Shown: positions 36,333 through 45,099, numbered from the stretch's first letter. The stretch is 56,594 bases of DNA from Bacteroidota bacterium (GCA_025963735.1 JAOQAF010000203.1:1-56594), one strand, 5' to 3'. Translations and numbers: made by a program. The notes: generated by a model from the letters alone, not told the origin.

Positions 36333-36866
36333 TTATGCGTTGTTCTCGTCGGTTGAAGCCGGAGTTTCAGCATTATCAGCGTTAGCAGTTTTTTCAACTT
36401 CAGCAGCTGCTGTATTTTTAGCAAGTACTTTAGCCGCGGTTGCTTCTTTTTTAGCTGTTTCAGCTTTAAAACGATCGTTGATCATTTTCTTAGCGTCAGA
36501 ACTTAAACGTTCTTTTTTACCGGTAACTTTACCTTCTTTATCTTCTAACCATTTGTTAAACTTTTGTTCAACCTGTGCTTCTGTTAAAGCGCCTTTTGAA
36601 ACACCGCCTAATAAATGTTTTTTCATCATTACTCCTTTGTAAGAAAGAATAGCTCTGCAGGTATCTGTAGGCTGTGCTCCTTTTTGCAACCAGCTTAAAG
36701 CTGAGTCGAAGTTAATGTCTATAGTTGCCGGGTTTGTGTTAGGGTTATAAACGCCTAATTTCTCAATGAACTTTCCATCACGAGGTGCACGACCATCGGA
36801 AACTACTACGTGAAAGAAAACTGCGTCTTTCTTACCGTGTCTTTGTAGTCTAATCTTTACTGCCAT
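36333..36866 (-). CDS. rpsP: 30S ribosomal protein S16 with extended C-terminus
   Basis: This 177-residue protein has a canonical S16 core in its first ~80 residues: 'MAVKIRLQRHGKKDAVFFHVVVSDGRAPRDGKFIEKLGVYNP' and 'ALSWLQKGAQPTDTCRAIL'. A ~95-residue Lys/Ala/Glu-rich tail ends 'ADNAETPASTDENNA'. The tail is common in Bacteroidota S16 and absent from E. coli (about 82 residues). It has its own promoter and terminator. The rimM and trmD genes that follow rpsP in many bacteria are not adjacent. Confidence 0.96.
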   Translation of the reverse strand: MAVKIRLQRHGKKDAVFFHVVVSDGRAPRDGKFIEKLGVYNPNTNPATIDINFDSALSWLQKGAQPTDTCRAILSYKGVMMKKHLLGGVSKGALTEAQVEQKFNKWLEDKEGKVTGKKERLSSDAKKMINDRFKAETAKKEATAAKVLAKNTAAAEVEKTANADNAETPASTDENNA

Positions 36867-36892
36867 TTTTTATGTTTTTAGAATTCGAGGGG

Positions 36893-36922
36893 CAAATATA
36901 CGTAATTAAAGTTCTTAGGCAA
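36893..36922 (-). promoter_or_regulatory. rpsP promoter (TTG-N19-TATATTTG)
   Basis: On the minus strand TTG (36922-36920) is followed after 19 bases by TATATTTG (36900-36893), 27 bp upstream of the rpsP start. It matches the Bacteroidota consensus and resembles the rpmB promoter. Confidence 0.8.
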
Positions 36923-36940
36923 AAAAAGAAGTCCTATTTG

Positions 36941-36970
36941 TTGTCAAATTTAAGAAAAATGGTATTTTTG
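36941..36970 (+). promoter_or_regulatory. usp promoter (TTG-N19-TATTTTTG)
   Basis: TTG at 36941-36943 and TATTTTTG at 36963-36970 are 19 bp apart, and the box ends 18 bp before the ATG. It is divergent from the rpsP promoter, with the two -33 elements about 20 bp apart. Confidence 0.75.
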
Positions 36971-36988
36971 CACTACTAAATCTTATAT

Positions 36989-37816
36989 ATGCAAGTTAAA
37001 GAAAGAGGTATCATTCTTATTCCTATTGATTTTACAAAACAATCCTTACTGGCTGTAAAACAGTCTTATAACTTAGCCAAATACACCCATTCAAAGCTTG
37101 TTTTACTTCATGTGTATGATAAAGTTGGCGAAGAAAGCTATGAAGCGCTTAATAAATTAACCAAGCAAACCGAGCAGGAAAGCGGTGTGCCAACCGAATT
37201 TATGAACGTTAAGGGCGATATTTATGCCGAAACCGACAGAGTTGCCGAAGAAATAAAAGCTACCCTTATTATTGCAGGTTTAGAAAGCCATATGAAGTTT
37301 CGCAACATTATAGGCTCCAGCGCAAGTAAACTTATCCGCAAAGCGCCATGCCCTGTTATAACCATCCGTGGCACCGACCACCGCGACGGAATTGAAAATA
37401 TATTATTACCATTGGATCTTACCGACGAAACCCGCGAAAAAGTGGATGCGGCCGTTCAGTTTGCCCAGTATTTTGGAGCAAGCGTACGTATCTTAGGGGT
37501 GTTCAGCCCTAAAGATGCCAATTACGAAAACAAGCTGCTTGCCTACTCTCACCAGGTAAAGCAATTTATAAAAAGCAAAGGTATTTCCTGTACCAATAAA
37601 TCAATCCCGGCCGAAAATGTAGCCGAAACAGTGGTTGAATACGCCAATAAAATTGAAACAGATCTTATCATGATCATGAACAAACCTTCGTTAAGCATGG
37701 GCGAAATTTTTGGCGGAACCGATACTCAGAAAATTGTGGATATCAGCAACATTCCGGTAATGACGGTGCAACCCATGAAGCGTGAAAGTGTAACCCATTT
37801 TGGTACCGGTTTGTAA
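36989..37816 (+). CDS. Universal stress protein, tandem UspA domains
   Basis: This 275-residue protein has two UspA-like domains, ~1-130 and ~135-275. The first starts 'RGIILIPIDFTKQSLLAVKQSYNLAK' and ends 'IIGSSASKLIRKAPCPVITIRG' (an ATP-binding-loop-like G-x-S-A-S-K). The second starts 'ENILLPLDLTDETREKVDAAVQFA' and ends 'IFGGTDTQKIVDISNIPVMTVQP'. Such proteins bind ATP and are induced under growth arrest or stress. It is monocistronic and divergent from rpsP. Confidence 0.9.
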   Translation: MQVKERGIILIPIDFTKQSLLAVKQSYNLAKYTHSKLVLLHVYDKVGEESYEALNKLTKQTEQESGVPTEFMNVKGDIYAETDRVAEEIKATLIIAGLESHMKFRNIIGSSASKLIRKAPCPVITIRGTDHRDGIENILLPLDLTDETREKVDAAVQFAQYFGASVRILGVFSPKDANYENKLLAYSHQVKQFIKSKGISCTNKSIPAENVAETVVEYANKIETDLIMIMNKPSLSMGEIFGGTDTQKIVDISNIPVMTVQPMKRESVTHFGTGL

Positions 37817-37819
37817 GAC

Positions 37820-37868
37820 ATCCTTTTTTTGTCTTGTTTAAAAACTTTTCTGAAAGGATAGTTTTTTT
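37820..37868 (+). terminator. Possible terminator after the universal stress protein gene
   Basis: ATCCTTT (37820-37826) pairs with AAAGGAT (37853-37859) and is followed by AGTTTTTTT. The loop is long (26 bases), so confidence is limited. Confidence 0.4.
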
Positions 37869-38002
37869 GTTCCTTGTAGTTGATCACATCAGATTTTTTT
37901 AATTAGCTTCTGCTTTTTATTTCAATGTTAATTGTGATCTTTTGCAGAAACATTCCCATTAGTGGCCGGGTTAATACTTAAAGACTTATTAATTAATTTA
38001 TC

Positions 38003-38338
38003 ATGTCTTCATTTATAAAACACATTTGTTGCATTTGCCTCAGCTTTTTATTCTTTATAAAATGTGCGCCAAAGGCACCTGATAAAGCGGAACCTGTAAC
38101 AGTACTGTCCCCCGAAAACACTACCATAAAACATGATACCCTTAAAAATTTATCGGCCCCTTATACCTCTGATATTACCTGCCCTAACTGCGGTTATACT
38201 CAAAACCAGAGACTGCCCACCGAAGTGTGCCTTTTAAAATACACATGTGTAAAGTGCAATAAAGATATTTTCCCTAAAAAGGGCGATTGCTGCGTGTTTT
38301 GCAGTTATGGCTCAGTTAAATGTCCTTCTAAACAATAA
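38003..38338 (+). CDS. Small Cys-rich putative lipoprotein (GDCCVFCSYG type)
   Basis: This 111-residue protein has an N-terminal hydrophobic segment and a lipobox-like 'FFIKCAPKAPD' (Cys near residue 21). The C-terminal half has two CxxC pairs, 'CPNCGYTQNQ' and 'CVKCNKDIFP', that probably bind zinc. It ends with the motif 'GDCCVFCSYGSVKCPSKQ', which I recognise as recurrent in small Bacteroidota proteins of unknown function. It precedes the H-NOX gene by 82 bp on the same strand. A link to redox or NO chemistry is only a guess from the Cys content and the neighbour. Confidence 0.7.
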   Translation: MSSFIKHICCICLSFLFFIKCAPKAPDKAEPVTVLSPENTTIKHDTLKNLSAPYTSDITCPNCGYTQNQRLPTEVCLLKYTCVKCNKDIFPKKGDCCVFCSYGSVKCPSKQ

Positions 38339-38420
38339 ATAAGTGTTTATTTAATTAAGAAGATAACAATTAATATATTTACGGGCCCCCGGTTACCCTT
38401 ACAAATTTTATTACAAAATT

Positions 38421-38978
38421 ATGACAACCGACTCTAAACTTCACGGCTCCATTTTTTTACTGCTTCAGCGTTTTGTAAATAGTAATTATGGCGAAGGCAC
38501 CTGGGAAAAACTATTAACACTTGCGGGCCATAGCGGCAAAGAGTTTAATACGCATGCCAACTACCCCTTAACCGAAATGAATGCCATCATTGTTCAGGCT
38601 TCAAAACTTACGGGAATTGCCGAATCGGATCTTAAAGAAAAGTTCGGCGAAAAAATGGTACCCGATCTTATGCACATGTATAAAAAATACATGCAGCCCG
38701 AGTGGAAAACTTTTGAAGTACTGGCCTATACCGAACTGGTAATGCATAAAGCGGTGCGCAAAGAAGAGCACAATGCCCACCCTCCCATTTTAAACGTTTC
38801 GCGCGTGCACGATAAATTACTTATTATTGATTACCATTCCGAACGAAAAATGGGCAGCCTCGCGGTAGGCATTATTAAAGGCATTGCGGCCTACTTTAAT
38901 GAACAGGACCAGATTCAGGTCATTCCGCTTTCAAACCCAAATGATGAACGGGTGCAGATTCGGGTGGAGTTTAAGTAG
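38421..38978 (+). CDS. H-NOX heme-NO/O2-binding sensor protein, stand-alone
   Basis: This 185-residue protein is a complete H-NOX domain: 'KLHGSIFLLLQRFVNSNYGEGTWEKLL' at the N-terminus, proximal heme ligand H109 in 'ELVMHKAV', the conserved Pro at 121/122 and the YxSxR heme-propionate motif Y138-H-S140-E-R142. Such proteins bind NO and usually signal to a histidine kinase or cyclic-di-GMP enzyme encoded beside them. No such partner is visible here, so its output is unknown. No distal Tyr expected of O2-binding members is assignable by eye. The last ~40 bp of this gene recur in decayed form at 50.94 kb. Confidence 0.9.
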   Translation: MTTDSKLHGSIFLLLQRFVNSNYGEGTWEKLLTLAGHSGKEFNTHANYPLTEMNAIIVQASKLTGIAESDLKEKFGEKMVPDLMHMYKKYMQPEWKTFEVLAYTELVMHKAVRKEEHNAHPPILNVSRVHDKLLIIDYHSERKMGSLAVGIIKGIAAYFNEQDQIQVIPLSNPNDERVQIRVEFK

Positions 38979-38991
38979 GGGGTTTTCTACC

Positions 38992-39894
38992 CTATTCCCT
39001 GATAATCTTGCGGGTAAAAATCAGTTTTTCATTGTCATAAAACTGCAAAAAGTAAACCCCCATGTTTAAACCGGTAATATCAATTACATCTTCATTTTTG
39101 GTAAAATATACTTCCTGCCCTAATACATTTAAAAGTTTAATTTCGTTAGCCTCCCATTCTCTGTAAAAATTTAATTTCAGTTTTCCGGATGTTGGATTGG
39201 GAAAAACAAGCGGGAGGCTTTTATCCAAACTTACTTCATTCAGTCCGGTGGTTTCATAATCACACGGATAGGAGCTGAATTGCTTTTGGCCAAAGGTACT
39301 GTCCTGGTAACATAATATTCCATCCGCGAAAAAGCTATCGCAGGTTCCTGAATTTTTATCTCCGAAATTGAACAGGGATTTAGTATCACCAAAGCGTTCA
39401 TATATTTTACTGTACCCATTGGCAAACTGGGCAGATGAATAAAACACGTTTAACACTTTTAAACTCATCCCATTAACAACCGTGGTGCTAACAGAGTTTA
39501 CGCTTACGGTATAAGTGGCAGGGGTATTATCATTATTCGCAATCGTAAAGCTCCAGCTTTCACCCGCCAGCGCATTATAGTTAATTAAAAGCTGCCATTG
39601 ATTAAAAGTTTTCGGACTCTTAAAAAAAACGCTGTCATTCTTCTGCTTAAATAATGTTATTCTATTTGAAGGATTTTCGCAGGTACTAAAATACCGTGTA
39701 TGATGTACAACTTTTACCGTATCATTTCCTACTATGCTATCATTAACATACTTAATTTTTTCATTATTAACCGCCGGACCGGTAGGAAAATTAAATTGAT
39801 AATGCCATTCGGTATTTTTATGAGGAAGGAATTTAACCTGACCCGGGACGTGAAGTGTACCAAGGAATATAAGTGCAAATAAAAGTTTTCTCAT
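38992..39894 (-). CDS. T9SS cargo protein (third gene of a coupled trio)
   Basis: This 300-residue protein has a signal peptide (MRKLLFALIFLGTLHVPGQ), a ~200-residue beta-rich region with several Cys and no recognised domain, and a C-terminal type A sorting domain from ~225: 'SLPLVFPNPTSGKLKLNF', 'LLNVLGQEVYFTKNEDV' and 'GVYFLQFYDNEKL'. Its start overlaps the upstream gene stop by ATGA. Its CTD is very similar to that of the upstream neighbour. It ends 13 bp from the convergent H-NOX gene stop. Confidence 0.85.
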   Translation of the reverse strand: MRKLLFALIFLGTLHVPGQVKFLPHKNTEWHYQFNFPTGPAVNNEKIKYVNDSIVGNDTVKVVHHTRYFSTCENPSNRITLFKQKNDSVFFKSPKTFNQWQLLINYNALAGESWSFTIANNDNTPATYTVSVNSVSTTVVNGMSLKVLNVFYSSAQFANGYSKIYERFGDTKSLFNFGDKNSGTCDSFFADGILCYQDSTFGQKQFSSYPCDYETTGLNEVSLDKSLPLVFPNPTSGKLKLNFYREWEANEIKLLNVLGQEVYFTKNEDVIDITGLNMGVYFLQFYDNEKLIFTRKIIRE

Positions 39895-40820
39895 TCCTTT
39901 ATTAGTTTGGTTGTTTGAAAGAGTTTATCCTGTACATAGACCTGCAAAAAGTAAACGCCTGTCTTTAAACCGGTAATATCAATTCCATATTCATTTTTTG
40001 TAAAATATACTTCCTGGCCTAATACATTTAAAAGTTTAATAGTATAAATCATATTCGCACTTACACATTTCGCATTAATATAAAAAAATCCTGTCGTAGG
40101 ATTGGGGTAAATTTTAAATTGTTGGAATAAACCTGATGAGATCCCTGATTCATTTAGCCCCACCGTTAAACAGCTTTGAGTCATATACTGAATACTATTA
40201 TGTTCAAAACAAATAAGGTAAGCGGTTCCACCTGAGCTAAGTGCTGCGAGAAAGCATTCTAACCCCTCACCATTAGCGCGGGTGTTAAACAAACCTTGCA
40301 CAGATCCAATCCCTTCAATCCACGATAGAGAACAAGCAGCACCCACATTTGAATAAGAAGAAGGTGGCCCCTGGTAACCCACACAACTGAAATAATATTG
40401 TTTGCACGCATCGATAGTTACAGTACTAGTGCTTATTGAAGTAACTTTATATTTATAATAAAATGTTATTTGTGATGGACTGGTACGCTTATCATAAAAT
40501 GTATCTCCTACATTCAGGTTAAAATCATAAAGCAAAATTTCTGATGTATCAGGATGGTTTAAAACTTTAGCATATACCTTTTTATTAAGCTCACGGTAAA
40601 AGCCAAGCAGTGCACCAGTGTGTGAGTACGTTTTATGGTAGGTTTTACCGGCCAATAAAGTATCGCCTTTTACAATTTCTTTATTATAAGTAGTGTTAAA
40701 CTGGGTTACATATTGTAACCCCCAGGTGGCACTGTCGGTTGGCATGGCTTTGTAGGCTTGGGCCTTTGAAGAAAACGCCGAAAACAATAAAGTGATGATT
40801 GAGAGTAATATTAATTTCAT
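39891..40820 (-). CDS. T9SS cargo protein (second gene of the trio)
   Basis: This 309-residue protein has a signal peptide (MKLILLSIITLLFSAFSSKAQA), then an unrecognised region with 'TYHKTYSHTGALLGFYRELNKKVYAKV' and 'YDFNLNVGDTFYDK', as seen in many Bacteroidota secreted proteins. It ends with a type A T9SS sorting domain from ~235 ('FQQFKIYPNPTTGFFYINA' ... 'GVYFLQVYVQDKLFQTTKLIKE'). ATGA overlaps at both ends indicate translational coupling within a three-gene operon. Confidence 0.85.
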   Translation of the reverse strand: MKLILLSIITLLFSAFSSKAQAYKAMPTDSATWGLQYVTQFNTTYNKEIVKGDTLLAGKTYHKTYSHTGALLGFYRELNKKVYAKVLNHPDTSEILLYDFNLNVGDTFYDKRTSPSQITFYYKYKVTSISTSTVTIDACKQYYFSCVGYQGPPSSYSNVGAACSLSWIEGIGSVQGLFNTRANGEGLECFLAALSSGGTAYLICFEHNSIQYMTQSCLTVGLNESGISSGLFQQFKIYPNPTTGFFYINAKCVSANMIYTIKLLNVLGQEVYFTKNEYGIDITGLKTGVYFLQVYVQDKLFQTTKLIKE

Positions 40821-42331
40821 TCTTTTATTATTTTTTCGGTTGTAATTAACCTGCCGCTTTGATATACCTGTAAAAAATAAACCCCTGCCTTTAATTCACT
40901 TATATCCAGTTGCGTTGCATTTTTAAAGGACATTACTTTCTGCCCTAATACGTTGGTTAAAGTACCATAGGTATTTAACAAACCTTCCAAGCCTTTAAAA
41001 TTAATTACACCACTGCCCGGGTTGGGGTACACTTCAATAATTCCCTTTTTTAAAACATGCTCATCAAAGCCCACGCTTTGGCAATAGGACCAGGTACTAT
41101 CGCAGCCGGTACTATCGTATTTAACCACGAAAAAAGGACTGGGAGAAGTGTTATACACTTCAAATGCAGAAATAAACCCATTGTCACTTGTTGGGTTTAA
41201 ACTTAAAATAACTTCATTGTTATCAGCCGCGTGATTTAAACTATAATCATAATATCTTGTTGAAACTAAAATACCTAACTTATTATAACGGGTGATACGT
41301 TGCAAACAATTTGTTGGCATACTATTTTGTTGCATTGTATCCAAGATGCCGGTTACTAATATATCTTCATTTTTTAACTCAATTATACGTGTAAAAAAAT
41401 TGGTTAAAGCTAAAGGCCCTACATCATCAATTGTCCACATTGGAACAGAAGGTGAATTAATATTAAATTTTACAATAAAAGATTTAGTAAGATTTGTGCC
41501 GCCAAGGGTTTGAGGGTAAATAGCCTCTCCCACAGCAACAATGTTTTTATCTTTCGTTTGTATTAGATCTAATAATACTCCGCCGTAAGATCCTGTATAA
41601 CTGATTTCTGTCAGTTTATTCCCTAAACTATCACAAATTATAACATTATCTTTATTTTGAGTGCCTATGTATTGATAACCTGCCGTGATAATTTTTTTGG
41701 TTAAGGTATCCTGTAGTATGACTTTTCCATCATGGCCATTGTTACCGGTTTTATTTATTTTTTTTCTCCACAATTCATTTCCATTATAATCCGTTTTAAT
41801 TAACAAAACCGGGGAAGTATTATTAATGTTATTTTGAAAAAAACCGGTAATTAGAAATCCACCGTCAACACTCCCCGTTGTCATTTGTGGAATAACATCA
41901 TCTGTTGGGTCAGTATAAATTTTTTGCCATAAAGTATCTCCATTGAAATCAAATTTTATTAAAACACCGACCTGCTTATTATTACTATCTCTTACACAAC
42001 AAGTTTGATATATAAAATTACCTTGCTTAAAAAACCATTTTGTAATAAAACTATTGTCCAGATACTGAAATTTTGAATTTCCGTATTTTTTTGTCCATTG
42101 AGGTTGGCCAATGCTATTTAAACCCGTTAAGACTAATCGGTTCGTAAGAAAGCCATTAAGTGTGTCTACACACAAACCACACATTATGTAATTCCCGGGA
42201 CTTGTCTCAAACACATTTTTTGATGTGTTATTTAGTGAGCCGGGAAGTTTAAACTGACGTTTAAAACCACCCTGCCCCGGCAGAGATTGCCTGAGCAGGA
42301 TGGTAATTAATATTGTCAAATAAATTTTCAA
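40817..42331 (-). CDS. T9SS cargo protein with Kelch/WD-like repeated strands (first gene of the trio)
   Basis: This 504-residue protein has a signal peptide (MKIYLTILITILLRQSLPGQ). Its body consists of repeated blade-like segments such as 'GGFLITGFFQNNINNTSPVLLIKTDYNGNELWRKKIN' and 'DKNIVAVGEAIYPQ...KSFIVKFNINSPSVPMW', typical of Bacteroidota 'delta-60/WD-like' repeat secreted proteins. The C-terminal sorting domain starts ~425 with 'GIIEVYPNPGSGVINFKG'. The gene heads the minus-strand trio; its stop overlaps the next start by ATGA. Confidence 0.82.
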   Translation of the reverse strand: MKIYLTILITILLRQSLPGQGGFKRQFKLPGSLNNTSKNVFETSPGNYIMCGLCVDTLNGFLTNRLVLTGLNSIGQPQWTKKYGNSKFQYLDNSFITKWFFKQGNFIYQTCCVRDSNNKQVGVLIKFDFNGDTLWQKIYTDPTDDVIPQMTTGSVDGGFLITGFFQNNINNTSPVLLIKTDYNGNELWRKKINKTGNNGHDGKVILQDTLTKKIITAGYQYIGTQNKDNVIICDSLGNKLTEISYTGSYGGVLLDLIQTKDKNIVAVGEAIYPQTLGGTNLTKSFIVKFNINSPSVPMWTIDDVGPLALTNFFTRIIELKNEDILVTGILDTMQQNSMPTNCLQRITRYNKLGILVSTRYYDYSLNHAADNNEVILSLNPTSDNGFISAFEVYNTSPSPFFVVKYDSTGCDSTWSYCQSVGFDEHVLKKGIIEVYPNPGSGVINFKGLEGLLNTYGTLTNVLGQKVMSFKNATQLDISELKAGVYFLQVYQSGRLITTEKIIKE

Positions 42332-42353
42332 TAAACTAATTTAATGAAAAGTT

Positions 42354-43052
42354 CTATTTAAAACAAATCACTTTTGTTTGAAACATTTTAGTTTTACCAT
42401 TAAAGGCAGTTAAAATATAAACTCCATTTACATAATTTTGCATTGGTATTTCAATTTTAGTCCCAGATTTTATACTGCCTTCATGCACAATAATACCCAA
42501 TGCATTTGTTAATGTATAAAGTAAAACATTTTCATCCGTACCCTTATAAATAAAATTAATTATATTATTGGTTGGGTTTGGATAAAGGCTAAACTCCCTA
42601 TTTCCATCGTTATCATTAACTACTAATGGATTATTTATGCTCTTATTAATTCCACCTTCAACATATGGAATCAACTGTGGCACATAATAATTTTTATTCA
42701 CTCCATATTTTAAGGCAGCTTGCGCCGCTCCCTGAAAAGGGCCTTCAATGGAAGCATGATTTTCAAATTCACTTTTCATCGCACTATTTGATTTTAACTC
42801 AAGTCCTTTATTCACACTTTGTTGTAAATAAACTAATTTCGACTGAACACTTGCCCACTCAGCCTTTTTTGTTGAAAGAACGGCGATGTTTTGCTGCGCC
42901 TTGTTAAAATCACCCTTAGTAAAGAGCCAATGGCCAACAACCCTTTTGTTACCGGTAACATCACTTACGTAAGCAGTTCCTTTATTGGAAATCTGGAGAG
43001 CGGTGTTAAATTCTGGTTCAGGGTGGTTCTTGTAACCATTAACGGTGAGCAT
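42354..43052 (-). pseudogene. N-terminally truncated T9SS cargo protein remnant
   Basis: This 232-residue ORF ends with an intact T9SS-type sorting domain ('EFSLYPNPTNNIINFIYKG', 'GVYILTAFNGKTKMFQTKV'). It begins abruptly with 'MLTVNGYKNHPEPEFNTALQ', with no signal peptide. An in-frame stop (TAA) lies directly upstream of the ATG. The internal segment 'GHWLFTKGDFNKAQQNIAVLSTKKAEW' looks like part of a longer T9SS protein. It is most likely the 3' remainder of a larger gene whose 5' part was lost by a rearrangement near 43.05 kb. It is adjacent to the accessory block. Confidence 0.65.
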
Positions 43053-43094
43053 TCTTTAGCTCCTATAAGCATCATGCCTTTATAATTAAAAACC

Positions 43095-43123
43095 AAAACC
43101 CCGTGTAGCAATACATGGGTTTT
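43095..43123. other. Terminator-like inverted repeat between divergent genes
   Basis: AAAACCC...TGTA-GCAA-TACA...GGGTTTT forms an 11-bp interrupted stem with a GCAA tetraloop and A/T runs on both sides. A terminator is out of place here, because the genes on either side (42354-43052 minus, 43139 plus) start from this interval. It may be a leftover from a lost gene. Confidence 0.6.
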
Positions 43124-43138
43124 AAAAAACCTATTACT

Positions 43139-43465
43139 ATGAAACGAGATACAGCAATAAAAATGCTTCTTAATACAATTAAAAAGGAAGCGCTTATAAA
43201 AATAACACATGAGTTGGCACAACAACAGCCAACCAATTACCCCCTACAATTATTAAACGCTTCTTTTGGCTTTAAAGAAGATCAAAACTATAACTGGTTT
43301 ACAGCCTTAGGCGTACTGTGCATTAATCAGGTGCAGTTTACAGCTAACCTTTTACAAAAAGCGCATACTGCTTCGGGTTATCCGCCTTATTCCGTTTCGG
43401 TAAAAGGCGAGTTGTTAAACGCTATTGCCTCAGGCGCCATGTTAACGCGGGCCGATGCGGGGTAA
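43139..43465 (+). CDS. Hypothetical protein of about 108 residues
   Basis: The ORF reads MKRDTAIKMLLNTIKKEALIKI from the ATG at 43139. An ATG at 43115 lies within the preceding inverted repeat and is less likely. The sequence is soluble, mixed alpha/beta, with 'YNWFTALGVLCINQVQFTANLLQKA' and 'GELLNAIASGAMLTRADAG' at the C-terminus. No family is recognised, and it could itself be a fragment. It is the first plus-strand ORF of the accessory block. Confidence 0.4.
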   Translation: MKRDTAIKMLLNTIKKEALIKITHELAQQQPTNYPLQLLNASFGFKEDQNYNWFTALGVLCINQVQFTANLLQKAHTASGYPPYSVSVKGELLNAIASGAMLTRADAG

Positions 43466-43854
43466 TGTAGTTTCAAAAATGCAGTTTTCTTATTACGTTG
43501 CGCCAAAAAGTAAATAAAGAAAAAATAAAACGTTTCCCTTTCTTTTTGCTTGACCAGGGCAAGCATGTAGTACATGTTTGAGCCGGGTTGTGGGAAGGAA
43601 AACAAAAAGTCAAGGCTTCAAATAAATTCCTTGATTTGTTTTATTCCGCTTTTCTTCGTCGCCCGCAAACTCATTCAGATCGCTAACGCATCTGAATTCA
43701 AACAGTGCGGGCTCTCACGTAATTTTTAAATGGACTGCCGTTCAAATACTATAACCAAAATTAATTTAAAAATTACCATGGCTGAAAAGCGAAATATCAA
43801 ATCATACGGAATTTATTTAAGGCCGGATAAAAACATTAACTAAATAAACATATT
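43466..43854. other. Gene-poor 389-bp interval before the patatin gene
   Basis: It contains a palindrome, CATGTAGTACATG (43565-43577), flanked by short G/C-rich words, then the word pair CAGATCGCTAACGCATCTGA, itself a hairpin (CAGAT...ATCTG, 43676-43695). A very short ORF, 43778-43843 (MAEKRNIKSYGIYLRPDKNIN, 21 codons), ends 11 bp before the patatin start and could be a leader peptide. I cannot tell whether it is translated. Confidence 0.4.
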
Positions 43855-45099
43855 ATGCAACCATATAAAATATTATCACTCGATGGCGGCGGTTCCTGGG
43901 CCCTGCTTCAATCCATTGCCTTAAAGCAAATATATAAAGGCACCCGCGTAGGCACTACCTGCGGTAACATCTTGCAGCAGTTTGATGTTGTAGTGGCCAA
44001 TTCAGGGGGAAGCCTCATGCTGGCCGCCATGATAGAACTGTATGATAAAGATATTGACGAAGTAAGCAATTTGTTTTTAAGCGAGGCCATAAGAAAACAA
44101 GTGTTCAGCAAATTAAAATGGTACGAAAAAAACGGCTTCGAGCATTTGGCCACCTTGTTTAATATTGGACCTCAATATAAAACCACTCGTAAAATGGAAG
44201 CGCTTCAAAGCATTTTAAGTCAAACAGGCCAAGTACCTTTAACCCAGCTCAAAAACATTCGTAAAGATTTGCCCGACAATATTATTTTTTGCGGGTTTGA
44301 TTATGACCGTAACCGGGCCACCTTTTTCAGAACCAACCAGGCCAGTAAATCGCAGCCCTTTACCAACCAGCATGAAGTAAGTTTGGCCGAGGCCATTCAT
44401 GCTTCAAGCAACGCGCCAATTAAATATTTTGATGAGCCCGCTAAATTTCAAATTAACAGTGTTATGCATCAATTATGGGATGGTGCCATTGGAGGCAATA
44501 ACAATCCGGTATTAATTGGCATTACCGAAGCCCTTGCCATTTTTGAACATGCTCAGCGCGATTTTTCGAAATTGCAGGTTTTAAGTATTGGCACGGCTAA
44601 TAATTTATTACCGGTTAAAGGTTTTACTATTACCGATAATGCCGAGAGCCCTATCTTAATCAAAGCCATTGAAAAACCTAAACTGAGCGGCGCTATTGAA
44701 AAACTTGCTACGTCGATTTTAAGTGAACCACCCGATGCGGCGAATTACATGGCGCATATGTTTTTAGGGGGCAAGCCCGATGAAAATACAGTGCCCGCCA
44801 TTATAAGACTGAACCCACTACTTCAACCCGTTTATTCGGCTCTTGAAAACAAATGGAAGTTTCCTGAAAAGTTAGATGGGCAAGGCCGCATAATTTTTGA
44901 AAGCCTGTTGAATTTAGATATGGATGCCATTGAACAAAACGATGTAGACAACATACAACTTTTGGGTGACTGGTGGTGTAATGACATGATTGTTAACCAG
45001 GCCATACGTGTAGATAGTTATAAACTGCAATGTAATATTGGCCACGCTTTGTTTTCACAAGGCCGGCGTGAATGGTTGCGAAGAACAGGCATACTATGA
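43855..45099 (+). CDS. Patatin-like phospholipase
   Basis: This 414-residue protein is a patatin-fold serine lipid hydrolase. The N-terminal oxyanion loop is 'LSLDGGGSWALLQ' (D10-G11-G12-G13). The nucleophile elbow is 'VVANSGGSL' with S50; the usual GxSxG has Ala in the first position. The catalytic Asp is D209 in 'WDGAIGGNNNP' (DGA/G motif). The C-terminal ~180 residues show no recognised domain. There is no signal peptide, so it is cytoplasmic. Stand-alone patatins occur as effectors in anti-phage signalling (CapV in CBASS, for example), but no cyclase is adjacent. Its stop overlaps the next start by ATGA, coupling it to the small downstream partner. Confidence 0.85.
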   Translation: MQPYKILSLDGGGSWALLQSIALKQIYKGTRVGTTCGNILQQFDVVVANSGGSLMLAAMIELYDKDIDEVSNLFLSEAIRKQVFSKLKWYEKNGFEHLATLFNIGPQYKTTRKMEALQSILSQTGQVPLTQLKNIRKDLPDNIIFCGFDYDRNRATFFRTNQASKSQPFTNQHEVSLAEAIHASSNAPIKYFDEPAKFQINSVMHQLWDGAIGGNNNPVLIGITEALAIFEHAQRDFSKLQVLSIGTANNLLPVKGFTITDNAESPILIKAIEKPKLSGAIEKLATSILSEPPDAANYMAHMFLGGKPDENTVPAIIRLNPLLQPVYSALENKWKFPEKLDGQGRIIFESLLNLDMDAIEQNDVDNIQLLGDWWCNDMIVNQAIRVDSYKLQCNIGHALFSQGRREWLRRTGIL

